Below are positions 37,870 through 48,489 of a DNA stretch of 64,000 nucleotides, piece after piece (within the stretch, counting starts at the first letter, position 1; each line of letters starts with the position of its first letter). Source of the DNA: Rusavskia elegans (lineage: Eukaryota > Ascomycota > Lecanoromycetes > Teloschistales > Teloschistaceae). The position numbers and the translations under genes are program-made. The DNA is taken from assembly GCA_011316305.1 (NCBI GenBank), contig SAUG01000050.1, positions 1-64,000 of the forward strand, read 5' to 3'. The notes beneath the pieces were generated by a model. It did not search any database. It was given only the letters and a program-made list of their open reading frames with translations, and was not told the DNA's origin.

Positions 37870-39376
37870 ATGAAGAACTTGGTGGCAGGTCTTGCTCTTG
37901 CAAGCTTGCTTACTGGGACGATAGCTGTCGACCCTAACGGAGATCCAACCGATCTCAATAACTATCCCCCTTGTGCGGTAGGTGGCCTCGTCCGGAAGGC
38001 GAGACATCTGGCTTGCATGCTGATCAAGGTACAAGCAACGATGCATTCCAGAAACGTTTGGCCCCCCATCCAATTGCGAGAGTCTCTCCAACAGAACTTG
38101 CCTCTGCACCACTGCCGGTGCTGCTAGGATTCTTACCGGTTGTGAATTAGCTACCTGTACTCCGGCCGAAGTGGACCGTAAGCTCGCTTTTCCCCTGACG
38201 AACCCGGCTGCCCCGTCCTGTCCTGGAGTATGATGCTGATTTCAGCTGTGTACAGAGATCAATCCACTCGCCGTTGCTCTTTGTGCTCCCGTAGGTGGCA
38301 TCGCACCTGTCGCATCAGGGATACAGTCCAGCATTCTGGCGTCGAGCCAGCTCCAAATCCCTACCACTGTGTCCTTCCCTCCGTCGGTCACTGGAGTGGA
38401 TCAAGCATCCAGCATACTCGCTACAGCAACACCAGCACCCGATCTTGGCAATCCCGCCAGCAATGTCTATCCAAATTGTACAATAAGCTATTCGTGGTAA
38501 TCTTTGTAGCTTCTCTTGCTGATCCAGATACAGCTCACATGCGTCAATGAGACCGCCGGATTGGTCACCGAACCGAACAATCTCTATCAGATCTGTGGTG
38601 TTCTGTATAGAACGCAGACAGCTGTTTGCGAAGCCGCCCTCTGCTCAGACTCAGACAGGCAAAGTACGTATCTCCGAATATGTATCAATTTCGTGTCCAG
38701 ACACTGGCTGCCATCGAGAGGCTAATAAAATCCCTCTTGTCCACCAGACACCCAATTACTGGGTCAGCAGATTTGCCGACCATTCTACCAGAACAACGTC
38801 GCCCTTGGATCCTCCGTCATTGCTTCAATAGCTTCAGCGACACCCATAGCTCAAGCTGCTGTTGCGGGCAAAAATGCCACTGACCAGTCAGGCTGGCCTC
38901 AATGCGCGGTGAGTGACCATTGAGGATATGTCGTACTTTCCCTTTCGAATTTTGGAACCATAACTGATGGACACCCTCGTCAGCGAACCTGCCAAGATTC
39001 AACCAATTTCGGTGGGTGCGGCGCGCTGACAAACCAAATATGCCTATGTGGAAATTCGACGGCTATTGCGCCACTCAACGACTGTGAGGACGCTACGTGC
39101 TCTACAGACGACCGCATCAGTAGGAACTCCTTACTTCCATCTAACTACCAGGAAGCTGACGCAGAGACAGGAACCAATGCCCTAGGATATCAGCTTTGCG
39201 CCAATTTCAGTAATATCAGTACGCTTACCAATGTTCCGGCAAATACCTCGACGAATTCTTCAGTGGATTCACCTACGCAGTCTCCGTTCACTGGTCAAGC
39301 TTCGAACATTGCCTATGGCGGAAATACCTGGGTTGTGACTGCCATGGGACTGCTCACGATGGTTATACTACTGTGA
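37870..39376 (+). CDS. GPI-anchored protein with three CFEM domains
   Basis: Seven exons: 37870-37977, 38036-38177, 38256-38482, 38534-38663, 38748-38908, 38984-39119 and 39171-39376. They encode 369 residues. A signal peptide (MKNLVAGLALASLLTGTIA) is followed by three CFEM modules: 1 starts PPCAQRC, 2 starts PNCTLTC, 3 starts PQCARTC. A Ser/Thr-rich stretch and a hydrophobic C-terminal tail (NTWVVTAMGLLTMVILL) give a GPI-anchor signal. Modules 1 and 3 have eight cysteines; module 2 has six. Each module is cut by two introns at the same places and phases (0, then 1), so the gene arose by module triplication. Intron 3 (38483-38533) starts with AT instead of GT; if it is not spliced, translation stops after module 1. 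CFEM proteins act at the wall in haem/iron capture, adhesion or signalling; which applies here is unknown. Confidence 0.85.
38483..38533 (+). other. Intron 3 of the CFEM gene with AT donor (AT-AG)
   Basis: Boundary set by homology with introns 1 and 5, which fall directly after the third and fourth residues of P-x-C-A. Here the exon ends TGT ACA and the intron starts ATAAGC, where GTAAGC would be normal. It ends GATACAG. No GT within reach keeps the downstream frame. Confidence 0.7.
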
Positions 39377-39837
39377 AGCCCCTAGAAAAGCGGTGCAACA
39401 ACCCCGATGTCGGAGATTTTCCGATGGCTCCATATATGGGAGAGATGCTCAATGAATATCGAAATAAGACGGCAATCGCAGGGGAAAGTCACATATTACG
39501 GCAAATGAAAACTCTCCCTCCAGCTCGTGTCTACTTACGCTCATGTGCTCCATGTGTCTAAGCACTGACAACGCTGCTGTGTTCGCGTCATCTCCAGGCC
39601 TGGCAAGCTGAGCATTCGATATCTCGAGTGCCAACCAAATGGCATGCCCTGCCATTGCATGGAGTATGCTCGTTCGGGCTCCGCTTCACGTCTCGCTTCC
39701 TCAAGCATTCACTGTTTGTGTGACTCTCCTGACATTTTTGACCATGGCTTGAGTCTTCAATATCATTCCGCTGGCTCATCAGTCGTGGTCTGACTATGTG
39801 ATAAAGTCCTGACATTCCATTTAGAAGACCACGGTGC
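39377..39837. other. Intergenic, P450 upstream region
   Basis: 461 bp without a supported gene. It holds one copy of a short motif also seen at 43739 and 46501 (see findings). Confidence 0.5.
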
Positions 39838-41812
39838 ATGTCTCCGCCTCTGTACAATTCCATAGCAGCAACCTGTTCAACCAACTCATTCCGCGTATTG
39901 CCAGGGATGCCTTCCTCCATGCTTTGTGAGACCCTTCTCGCTCATCCCTGGCTAAACATGTGCACAGTCATCATGATCTATCAAATCACATGCGCAATCT
40001 ACCGCATCACCTACCACCCTCTGGCCCAGTTTCCTGGCCCCAGATTGGCGGCAATATCACGATGGTCGATTCCAGCCCGTCGATCTCCTCAATACAAACC
40101 AATCGCTGATCGTTGTATTAGGTACGAGATCTACTACGAACTAATGCTCGGAGGCAGATTCGCCCAGCAGATAGACAATTTGCATGAGCGATACGGTACA
40201 TTTAACGACCAGAAGGTTTACTGAAGGAAGGCTGAAATCGATTCAGGACCTATCATCCGCATCAACCCCTTCGAACTCCATATCAATGATCCCGAATACT
40301 ACAACCAGACCTACAACTTCGACCATAATCTCGAGAAACGGGATTACCATATCCGTACGGCCTCTCATCCCCCTTTCCATTTCCCTTCCCTCTTCTCCAC
40401 CACCACAGACAGCATACGCTGACTTCATCAGAAAACGTCCAACACACCGGCCCCCACCCCGATCACCGCCCCCTCCGCCGCGCCCTCGATCCCTACCTCT
40501 CCCGCACCACCATCCAGCATCTCGAACCCCTCATAAAGCACAACATCGAAGCTCTCTGCCACCACATCTCTGCCGCCAAAATCCACCAGCAGGCCATAAA
40601 GCTCTGCCAACTTTATCGATGTATAACTGCTGACATCATCACTTCCTACACACTGGGGAAATCATATAATTTGCTTGCTGTAGGCAATGAAGGAAAGAGC
40701 GAGAGTTTCCTGCGGGCATTTCGGCTTACCTTTCGTTTGCTGTGGTTGTTGAGGGAGATACCGTATCTGGGTGTGGTGGTGAGGCTGCTTGGGAAGGGTG
40801 TAGGGAGGTGGTGTGGAGGGTCAGGGATAGTTCCTACGCTTTTGAGGTGGCAATGGGTCAGTATCTATCTCCTCGTCCGTTGTGCCCAAAGCGAGTATAC
40901 GTACAGCGAATAGGCCATTCAACCAAGAGGCAAGCTGACGCTATAAACGTATACAGGAAATCGATACCCACCTCTCCACCCTCCGTACCTCGCCCTCCTC
41001 ACCATCAGCACTACCCTCTCCAACCCCCATCAACCCTACCCCCTCGATTATCCCCTCCTACATCCACAATACCTCTCTCCCCTCATCCTTCCGCTCCGGC
41101 CAATCTCTGCACGACACAACAATCATGCTCCTAGCCGCCGGTTTCGAAACCACAGGTTTCACCCTCACAACCGCTACCTACCACCTCCTCTCCCCCACAT
41201 CCACCTCCCACCTCCAAACTCTCCTCTCCGAACTCCACACCGCAATCCCCGACCCCACATCCATACCCTCTTGGTCCACCCTCCAAAAACTCCCCTACCT
41301 CACAGCCATCGTTCAAGAAAGCCTCCGCCTTTCGCTCGGCGCTTCGGCACGATTACCGCGCCGCAATTCGAAAGAGGATATGTGGTATAAAGGGTGGAAA
41401 ATTCCGAAGGGAACGGTGGTGGGGATGACGCATGCGGATTTACATTACGACCCAATTCTGTTCCCTGATCCCAAGAGATTCGATCCTGGAAGATGGTTGG
41501 GGAATGGGGAGGATGTGGAGGTGGTGAAGAGGAGGGAGAAGTACCTGGTGCCGTTTTCAAGGGGTAGTAGACGGTGCATGGGGATCCAGTAAGTCTTGGA
41601 CTCTTATGACGAAACAGAGGTGTCTAGGCTGATTGAGGCATGAAAGTCTAGCGCACGCAGAACTCTACCTCACCCTCGCGACGGTATTCCGTCGCTACGG
41701 CGAACACATGGCGCTGTGGGAGACAGAGAGGAAGGATATCGAACCCGCTCGGGATTTCTTTGTCCCAGCTCCCGAACCAGGGGGCAATGGACTACGTGTC
41801 ACTGTGAAATAG
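39838..41812 (+). CDS. Cytochrome P450 monooxygenase
   Basis: Six exons: 39838-40064, 40122-40195, 40247-40354, 40432-40856, 40957-41588 and 41647-41812. The introns are 57, 51, 77, 100 and 58 bp and all junction phases agree; 543 residues from the first ATG. Starts at 39907 or 39919 are equally possible and would place the membrane anchor nearer the N-terminus. Motifs: proline hinge HPLAQFPGP; helix I AAGFETTGFTL; ExxR as ESLR; FDPGRW; haem loop PFSRGSRRCMGI with the Cys ligand. It is microsomal, anchored by the N-terminal segment (around MCTVIMIYQITCAIYRI), and uses electrons from a P450 reductase. Resemblance is to fungal secondary-metabolism/detoxification P450s; the substrate is unknown. 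It is convergent with the hydrolase gene, 200 bp apart. Confidence 0.9.
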
Positions 41813-42012
41813 GAATTCTTGTAAGCTCTTCATGGAAGACATGCGTTGTCCGAGTAGAAACTCAAAGGGTAGAGAACACCCGATGAACGAATACTTCCCG
41901 TATTCGAAAGCTCGATGATCCAAAAACCGAATTCGCGGACTTTAGCTCTACGCTCCAGTCAACACCATTCGCAAAGATTTTTCCAAGCCCTCCATACCCC
42001 TACCCATACTCC

Positions 42013-43207
42013 CTACATACATCCTCGACTCCTCGCAAACCACCTCCCCAACCAAGCCACCGCCTGCTCCCTCGCCTCCTCCGCCTGCCTCCTCTCAACC
42101 CCCACCTTATCATCCCCCCTCGTCGCAAACCCATGCCTCGCACCGGGATAAACCACCACCTCACTCCCCACCCCCACCCCCTCTTCCCTGCTTGCTAAAA
42201 CCCCCTTCACCCTCTCCACAACCTCCATGCCGAAAAACACATCCTTCTCTCCAACCGCCATACTCAACGGGGCGTTCAAGTGATCGAAATCCCGTGGCAC
42301 TTCCACATCCGAGGCCGGGTGCGCCACGACCGCCGCGTTCAGGAGCGGTCGCTTGTCATCATCATCATCTGGATCCATGTATTCCGAGGCTAAAGTGATG
42401 ACGTGTTTTGCGCCCCAACAATACCCGCTTGCGCCGAACGGGAGGGTCGGGTGCGTGGTGGTGCGGAGGGCCGTGAGGAAGGAGCGGAGCCGTGGCAGGG
42501 ATTTGCTGAACGGGACGAGGAAGAGCAGCGGGAACATGGTGTAGGCGACTTGGAGGGCGTAGTACCTAGCCGGTAAGGGGTGGAGGAGTTAGGGTGTTTT
42601 ATATAGGTGGGGGGGAGGAGGGGAGGGAGAAATTGGGCGTACGGTTTCCAGAGCCAGTTCCAGAAGCCTGTGTCGTATAGGAGGTTGTCGAAGACGGAGA
42701 GGAGCGTGGCGGAAGGGGCATGACCTGCCGGGAGAGAAAAAGAGAACCCTGTATCAGAATCATATAATCTCTACTCGCTCTCTCAAAACAGAGAAAGTGG
42801 AAAAAGTGTATTGTCTCTCCGCTTCCTTTTCGTTTCGGGTTCGAAATGTTTTATTTTTCTTTTTCCCTCTTGACTGTAGACGAATGGAAATACTCGAGAT
42901 AAGAAAACACCAAATGATCACCATGAATTATTTACTTCCCCACCGGAAAATTTGAAAAACGTGACGCACCATCCATCAAGTCTGGCACATAAACCCTCCA
43001 TCCCCCCTCCTCCGCCATCGTATCCGCCAGCAAACGCGTATTACAAAACGTCCAACCCAGCGCATCTGGCGCGATAACTATGATGCCTTTCGGATCCATG
43101 TCGTTGGTAGGGTCCGTCATGTATGTTCTGAGGCCGTGGAGAGTGGTTTCTGTGCCACGGGGTGTGCCCGTGTGGAGGGTGCCTTGGAAGCAGGAGGGGC
43201 AGGACAT
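42013..43207 (-). CDS. Dienelactone hydrolase family protein
   Basis: Three exons on the minus strand: 43207-42970, 42724-42643 and 42565-42013. The introns are 245 and 77 bp; 290 residues with all phases consistent. This is an alpha/beta hydrolase fold of the DLH type. The nucleophile motif GASGYCWGA has Cys as in true dienelactone hydrolases, and the catalytic His lies in YPGARHGFATRG. The middle exon (FDNLLYDTGFWNWLWKP) lies in the cap region. Family members hydrolyse dienelactones in aromatic degradation or have unassigned cytosolic roles. The neighbouring P450 could belong to the same catabolic step, but this is inference from position only. The first intron is long for this window. Confidence 0.87.
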
Positions 43208-44243
43208 TTTCCTTGGGGGATGGGTTGGGGGATGAGAGGGAGGAAGGGGGGTTGTATATTTGTGCGATAGGGAGGGGAGTGGAGATGTGAAGGGATGGAC
43301 GTAGGATATGCAGGCTGGACGGGACGGGAAACCGGGGTTGGGGAGCCAATACAGCAGTAGTATGCAGTAGGTACAGGGCTGTTTCGTACACTTATCCTCT
43401 TCGGTCAAGGGATCGTCGAGGCGGTGGGGTGAATCAGAGGCCATTTATATCAATACTAGATGTGGAAATGGTTGATGTCAGGGAGCCGTTAGTCGGGTTA
43501 CTTCCGAGATATACCGGGCCTTACTTTGCCAGCGCTGGCAGCGCCGTACTTCTCTGCGTCCTCAAGATTTGCGTACTGGTAGCATACTGTTCAATTTCCT
43601 CCTTCGTAAGTACCCTGTGCACCGTCACATGGTCCACACTCTCATCATAACGTTCTGCGCCTACCTTCAACGCCTCTGGGCTGACGACGAGGCGGTCGAT
43701 CTTCGTCAAGCTATCTCTTCGATTGGCGGAGTGGGCATCCGATACCTCGACTGCCAGCCGGATGGGAAGATCTAACCAGCGGATAGGTTGACAGCCTGTG
43801 AAATGCCCCTGTGCCTTTATTCGTAGTAGTGCTTCGCCCTTTGACCCGGTATGAAAGTCTGCTATTCACTCCCCTAGCGCTATTGGCAATGAGAAGCTTG
43901 GCATCGTCCCTTTAATAGTGCTATGCATTGGGATGTGGGAAAACAAGTCTTTTGCGACCACGAGGCTGGATGTCGAATTATTTCAAACACGGTAGATAGA
44001 AGGGAGACTCGATGAGGATAGTAGACCTGGGTTTCCCTAAAATATTACGATCTTGGACGAAATATGATGCGTTGGTATATAATGTTTAGAAAAGCATTGA
44101 CAGCAGAAGTGGGTAGCACAGGTAGCTATATAGATCCTTGCCAAACCGAGACTCCTCTACGTTCGTGCAGAAATGTCTCTCAGGCAGTTTTTGCGGACAA
44201 CATACCTGGGCAGGTCTTGCAGACGAAGGCTATGGATTGTCCT
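43208..44243. other. Intergenic, no supported gene
   Basis: About 1 kb. The left part is the likely upstream region of the hydrolase. A 62-codon frame at 43709-43521 lacks an ATG. One copy of the short dispersed motif lies at 43739-43765. Confidence 0.5.
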
Positions 44244-45690
44244 TTAGGCCCGGTGTCCACTTGCGTAGCCTGAGTCATCACTTTTGCTAGATAGGTTGGT
44301 CCCACGTTCAGATAACGGTCTTTGAGTGGAAATGAAAGGATTGAGAGCGGGTATGTATCCTTGAGCATATGTCGGGAAAAACATGCTGGGAAAGACGTTT
44401 GTCAAAGTGCCCTGGGGATGTTGGTGAGAGGGATTGCAAAGGTTGTGAGACCTCACGAAGGCGAGAAACGTCACAGCCGGATCCTTTGGAATCGAGTCCC
44501 ATAGCGCGACAGGAAGCGTCAATATTAGTAATGTAGAATCACTCTTGAAAACGCCTTCGACTTGCACAAGGTTTGCTAATGCGGGAACAGACTTCAACCA
44601 TTCCAGCCAATCTTCGGCATTCAAGCGTTGATCCTCCTGGAGGGCAACAGATATCAATACCTTGGGTGACTCGAACTTCTTATCCGGCCAGACCTCGCTT
44701 AGCGAGCTTTTACTGGTCTCATCTGAGCCGATCATATCGACATCTTCTGATGCTGAGGTCGAAGGGTCTGAAGATCCAGAAGACGACGCGTGGAGTGAAT
44801 TAGACGATGGCGTACAGGCAGTCAAAGGCCGTAGCGGTGCGAGCTTGATGCACCTTTGTTTCGTGTCGTCCGAAAGGTGGATGTGGATAGGGGTTCTCCT
44901 CCGCTCTTGCGAGCCATTGCTGGAATAACGCGGATTCCATGATTTCTTGATCCGGGCAAGGACCTTGTTGTGGAGCAGCGCGGTGGTTACGGAATCGCAT
45001 CGCTGGCTTAGGTACTTGAGCTCTTCGATCAGACTCCGAGAAAATGAGTGCTCGCCAACGCCAGGTGCAAACGCTTCGAACCCGCAGGCAGCTATTAATT
45101 CGGTTACACCTTTGCCATGGCTGTCGCCGGAGCTTGCAGCTGCACAGCAGTCGAGTAAAATAAGGACATCGCATTCGGCTTCCTCGAGCATCGTTTGTAT
45201 ACTGGACCATTGTAAGGTGGCAGCGCCTGGCCGCTGGTTGCTTGACCCGGATTAGCCGATCGTCGTCTGCCTATGGCGCCGCGAGGGGTCCTGATACTTA
45301 CCAGAGCCAGACACACTGACGGTCATCGTTCATGAAACCATGACCCCCATAGTAGGTGATGAATAGCTTGTCGCTGGACTCGAAATTACGCAGCGCCTGC
45401 ACAATCCGGTAAACCAGAGAGTTGTGAGATTTTGTACTGGGTATCTTCCATCTTCCGACTCTGTAGCCGTAGACATCTCGGAAGACTGCCTCTAGATCAT
45501 CGATCTCCCTTACAACACCTAGATCATCGTCCTCCCAGCTGAGGAACAGTACATAGACATCGCAATAGCGACTGGATCCAGATCTCGGGAAGGCTGCGGC
45601 CGCCGCATTATTGAGTACCTTGCCCAACGTTTCGACATCTTTTACATGGTAGTCGATCAAAGAGATGTCATGAGTGCGGTCCTTCATCAT
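44244..45690 (-). CDS. Caspase-like (peptidase C14) protein
   Basis: Two exons, 45690-45302 and 45240-44244, with a 61-bp intron; 461 residues. The p20-like fold is readable: strand VYVLFLSW, then the catalytic-His motif YYGGHGF. The catalytic-Cys motif ILLDCCAAASS lies after the intron, and VTELIAACGFEA and GVGEHSFSRSLIEEL follow. The C-terminal half has a Ser-rich acidic linker (about residues 280-320) and a tail without a recognised domain, ending DDSGYASGHRA. Such fungal proteins are related to metacaspases and are often linked to death or recognition systems; no NLR or HET partner is seen nearby. A possible extra 5' exon exists: GTAAGT donor at 45738. The start chosen is the first ATG of the open exon. 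Confidence 0.85.
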
Positions 45691-47096
45691 CGATCAATTG
45701 AGACAAGCGACAAGGACGAAGTACTTAGAAAGACTTACAAAAGCACTTGTAGGAGAATTTGAACTTGCCTAGAACCGTCAGGCTGCCGGTGAGATCGCCT
45801 TGGGCAGCACAGCTTTCGCAGCCTCATGCCACTGTGGCATTCCCGCAGCAGACAGTGAGGCTTCAGCCTCGACGCCCGCATAGTCGAGAGGGTTGCGCTT
45901 GGTGTCTCTCATTGGCCCATGACCATCTGACGCACGTCCAGGCCATCTGCGGGAACGTTCGAATCGAGACTGGTCGGCGGCATGAGATAGCATCTCAGTA
46001 CGGATACGCAGGGTCGCCTCTCAGTCCCATAAGATGAGTCTGGCATGCAGGACATGTCCAGAATATTGCCAGTGACGTTCTGGTCAAAGGCGGTGTCTAA
46101 ATATACTCATATATAGTAGCACCAAAAATCACTTCGAGTGTGAAGTATTGGGTAGAGTTCTCTTCATCTATGATTCAAGGCATCTGATCTTGATTTTACG
46201 ACTACTACTCTTTCACTCCTCTGTAGGCTCTGTTTCCTTTCCAGCCAACCAATCTTCGCTTTACCAATATCTATAAGACGCGATATATGCAGCCGTCTTA
46301 CAATCACTTTCCCCACCAAGGATACATCAATGTGGTTCTGCCCAAACATTCCAGAATTAGGAGGAGATCATATGGATTGCCGAAAAGATCGGATATGTAT
46401 AGGAGAACGATATTTGTTCGGCTGAATGAGGACTGTAAACCATGCCAATAGAGCCCCGGAAAAGGGCTATCACTGTCGCTTCGACTGGTGGGATAGATTT
46501 CCGATACCTCGATGGTCAGCCAAATCGAAGACCCCAGCAATGAATGGGATAGCAAGGTAGCTTAATATGAGGTAGGTCGGGAATGCCTTCTTGCCACCAC
46601 CCACAAGCTAGATGCGAGCTTGAGCGATATCATCAGGACATATCATGTCTAGCGAAGACACCTCATGGGTACAATCGCTGAGATTAGGGGACTAATTTTC
46701 TCCGGCAGAGGGTTTCCTCCGTACGCAAATAACCATGCAAAGTGCAGCGTGTGACTTTTGGTTGAGGAGAAGACGTGATGTTTTGGTAGCAGAGGAAAGA
46801 TCCCAAGCAATTGTTGGTAGCATGGCCACACATATGACGACTGCAATTGAGAACGTATAAGAACTGTCTCGATGATGCATGTTAAGCTCAGCGAAAGGAA
46901 ACAGCTGGACCTCTTTTGATCAATTCCTAAAACCAGATGCATTACATTCTCATATGGTACATGATTGTCCAACTGGATGCGCGACGACGGGGAATCCCAA
47001 GATGCAACGACTAAGTAGCAGCAACGGTAGTTTTACCTTTGTAGAGCGCCAGACCAAATCGACGTAACCACAGCCAAGCAAACCTAGCTCGTCCGA
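45691..47096. other. Intergenic, no supported gene
   Basis: 1.4 kb. It contains the possible 5' exon/leader of the caspase-like gene (minus, donor at 45738) and an open frame at 45993-45778 without homology that I can name. One copy of the short dispersed motif starts at 46501. Confidence 0.45.
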
Positions 47097-47940
47097 TCAT
47101 TTTGCAACGCCGTTTGCCTTTGGCGCCGCTTTTGCGGGTGTGTTCGCGGGAGTCTTGGAGGGCACGCCGTTGGGCAGGTTCTTCTTGGCTTGATTGGCCG
47201 CCTGGAGAGGATTTCCGGCAACGGATGATGCTTTGGAAGGGGCGCCTGTTGACGCTTTGGCGGACGCAAGCTTGGGAGGCTGGGTTGAGAAACATCAGCT
47301 ACCCATCAATATAGGCACAAAAACATCGTCACGCAGGACCGTTTACGACTTCGAAAGGTCCGTATCTGTTTAATCGAATGCAGTCTGCTTACCTGTTTGG
47401 GCGGGCCAACCTTCTTCACCGGCCCCTGTGTCACCTTCTGTACTGGCTTCTTCGCCGCTTGCGAATTTGGATTCTTCTTCAACGCCTGCTCCCTCTGCCT
47501 TCTCAACAATTGCGTCCTCTGCCACTTCAACTCGTTCATCTTCTCTTCAGGAATCTGCCAGATGATCGGTTGTCGTTGCGCCTTCTCCTGTTTCTTAAGA
47601 CGTAACTCGAGTTCTTTTTTGCCCTGCGGCGAGGACACATATTGTTCGATGAGTTTCTGCTTCTCAGCGCCGGAGAGAGGGGTGGATGAGAGGAATTGCT
47701 CGGGGCTGGCGTTGTTGGCGTATTGAGCGAGGGCTTTTTGGCCTTCGGCAAGCGTGGATACTGTTAAGATGAGGGATATTAGTATACAACATATCAGGAA
47801 CGTAGAGCAGAGTTTCTGTGCTTCTAGATCGATGACAATTACTTACTGTAGTCATTGATTCCTTGGGCAACACCTTGGAGAGTCGCCTTGTTTGGCTCGA
47901 CTCCGAGCGAGAACTGGAACCACTTGGTAAGGACATCCAT
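47097..47940 (-). CDS. Conserved-looking small basic protein, function unknown
   Basis: Three exons: 47940-47847, 47760-47393 and 47279-47097. The introns are 86 and 113 bp; 214 residues, phases consistent. The N-terminus (MDVLTKWFQFSLGVEPNK, then GVAQGINDYISTLAEGQKAL) is helical and acidic-to-neutral. The middle is strongly charged and helical (QGKKELELRLKKQEKAQRQ, then IIWQIPEEKMNELKWQR). The C-terminal third is low-complexity Lys/Ala/Pro/Asn, likely disordered. No catalytic motif, signal or membrane segment. I do not recognise the family. A CRE-type palindrome lies 148 bp upstream. Confidence 0.75.
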
Positions 47941-48489
47941 GATTGATAAAATGCAACAAACTTGTGGCAGGGGAAGAGGAGTGTTGCTTTCGTAGTGGCA
48001 AGTTCTGGGTTTGGGAAACTTTGCGTATGCGCGCTTGGCCGTGGCACGCGATCCGGTTTCTGCTCTGGGGCTTGACCTTGACCCTGATGACGTCAAGTCG
48101 CTATGGGAACATGCATACCCGTTTTAGGCTCAGAGCATTTCGAGCCCAAATGGGACAAGGGCAAGGGGTAGGTGATGCATAAAAGAATTACTGGAAATAT
48201 CACTGATATGTCTGTACGAAGGACCAACCCAAGGATCGAGTCTTGATGATGTTCCCCATCTTGGAGACATCAATCATCATTTACAGGTGCGTTTAGAGCT
48301 CCTTATTTACTCCCAGTGTCTTCACATACAACTCAGGCACCACTCATTTTCCGTACACCATACGCCTCGCCCCTCGGAATAGGCTTACTCGCCGCATAGA
48401 AGTGAAATCCGAAATTGGCTATCGCGTCCATTGCCCTTTCGAGCCGTAACGACGCATATACTAACAGAAAATTCCATCAGTTGCTATGA
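47941..48489. other. Promoter of 47940 gene and 3' region of ATO gene
   Basis: 549 bp without a supported ORF. It contains the CRE-like site at 48088. Confidence 0.5.
48088..48095. promoter_or_regulatory. CRE-like palindrome TGACGTCA
   Basis: Perfect 8-bp ATF/CREB site 148 bp upstream of the ATG of the minus-strand gene at 47940, within its probable promoter. Binding by a fungal Atf1-type bZIP factor is inference. Confidence 0.45.

Noticed and set aside
40742..41134. Possible frameshift in the P450 gene, because a second frame (REVVWRVRDSSYAFEVA) looks protein-like
   Set aside because: The first frame stays open to a good donor (GTCAGT at 40857) and joins in phase to the next exon, so no frameshift is needed.
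43521..43709. 62-codon minus-strand frame, hydrophilic and helical
   Set aside because: Starts with TTG, a stop lies just upstream, and no splice partner was found.
45778..45993. ORF upstream of the caspase-like gene as its first exon
   Set aside because: It ends in a stop before the GTAAGT donor at 45738; only another frame, without ATG, reaches the donor.
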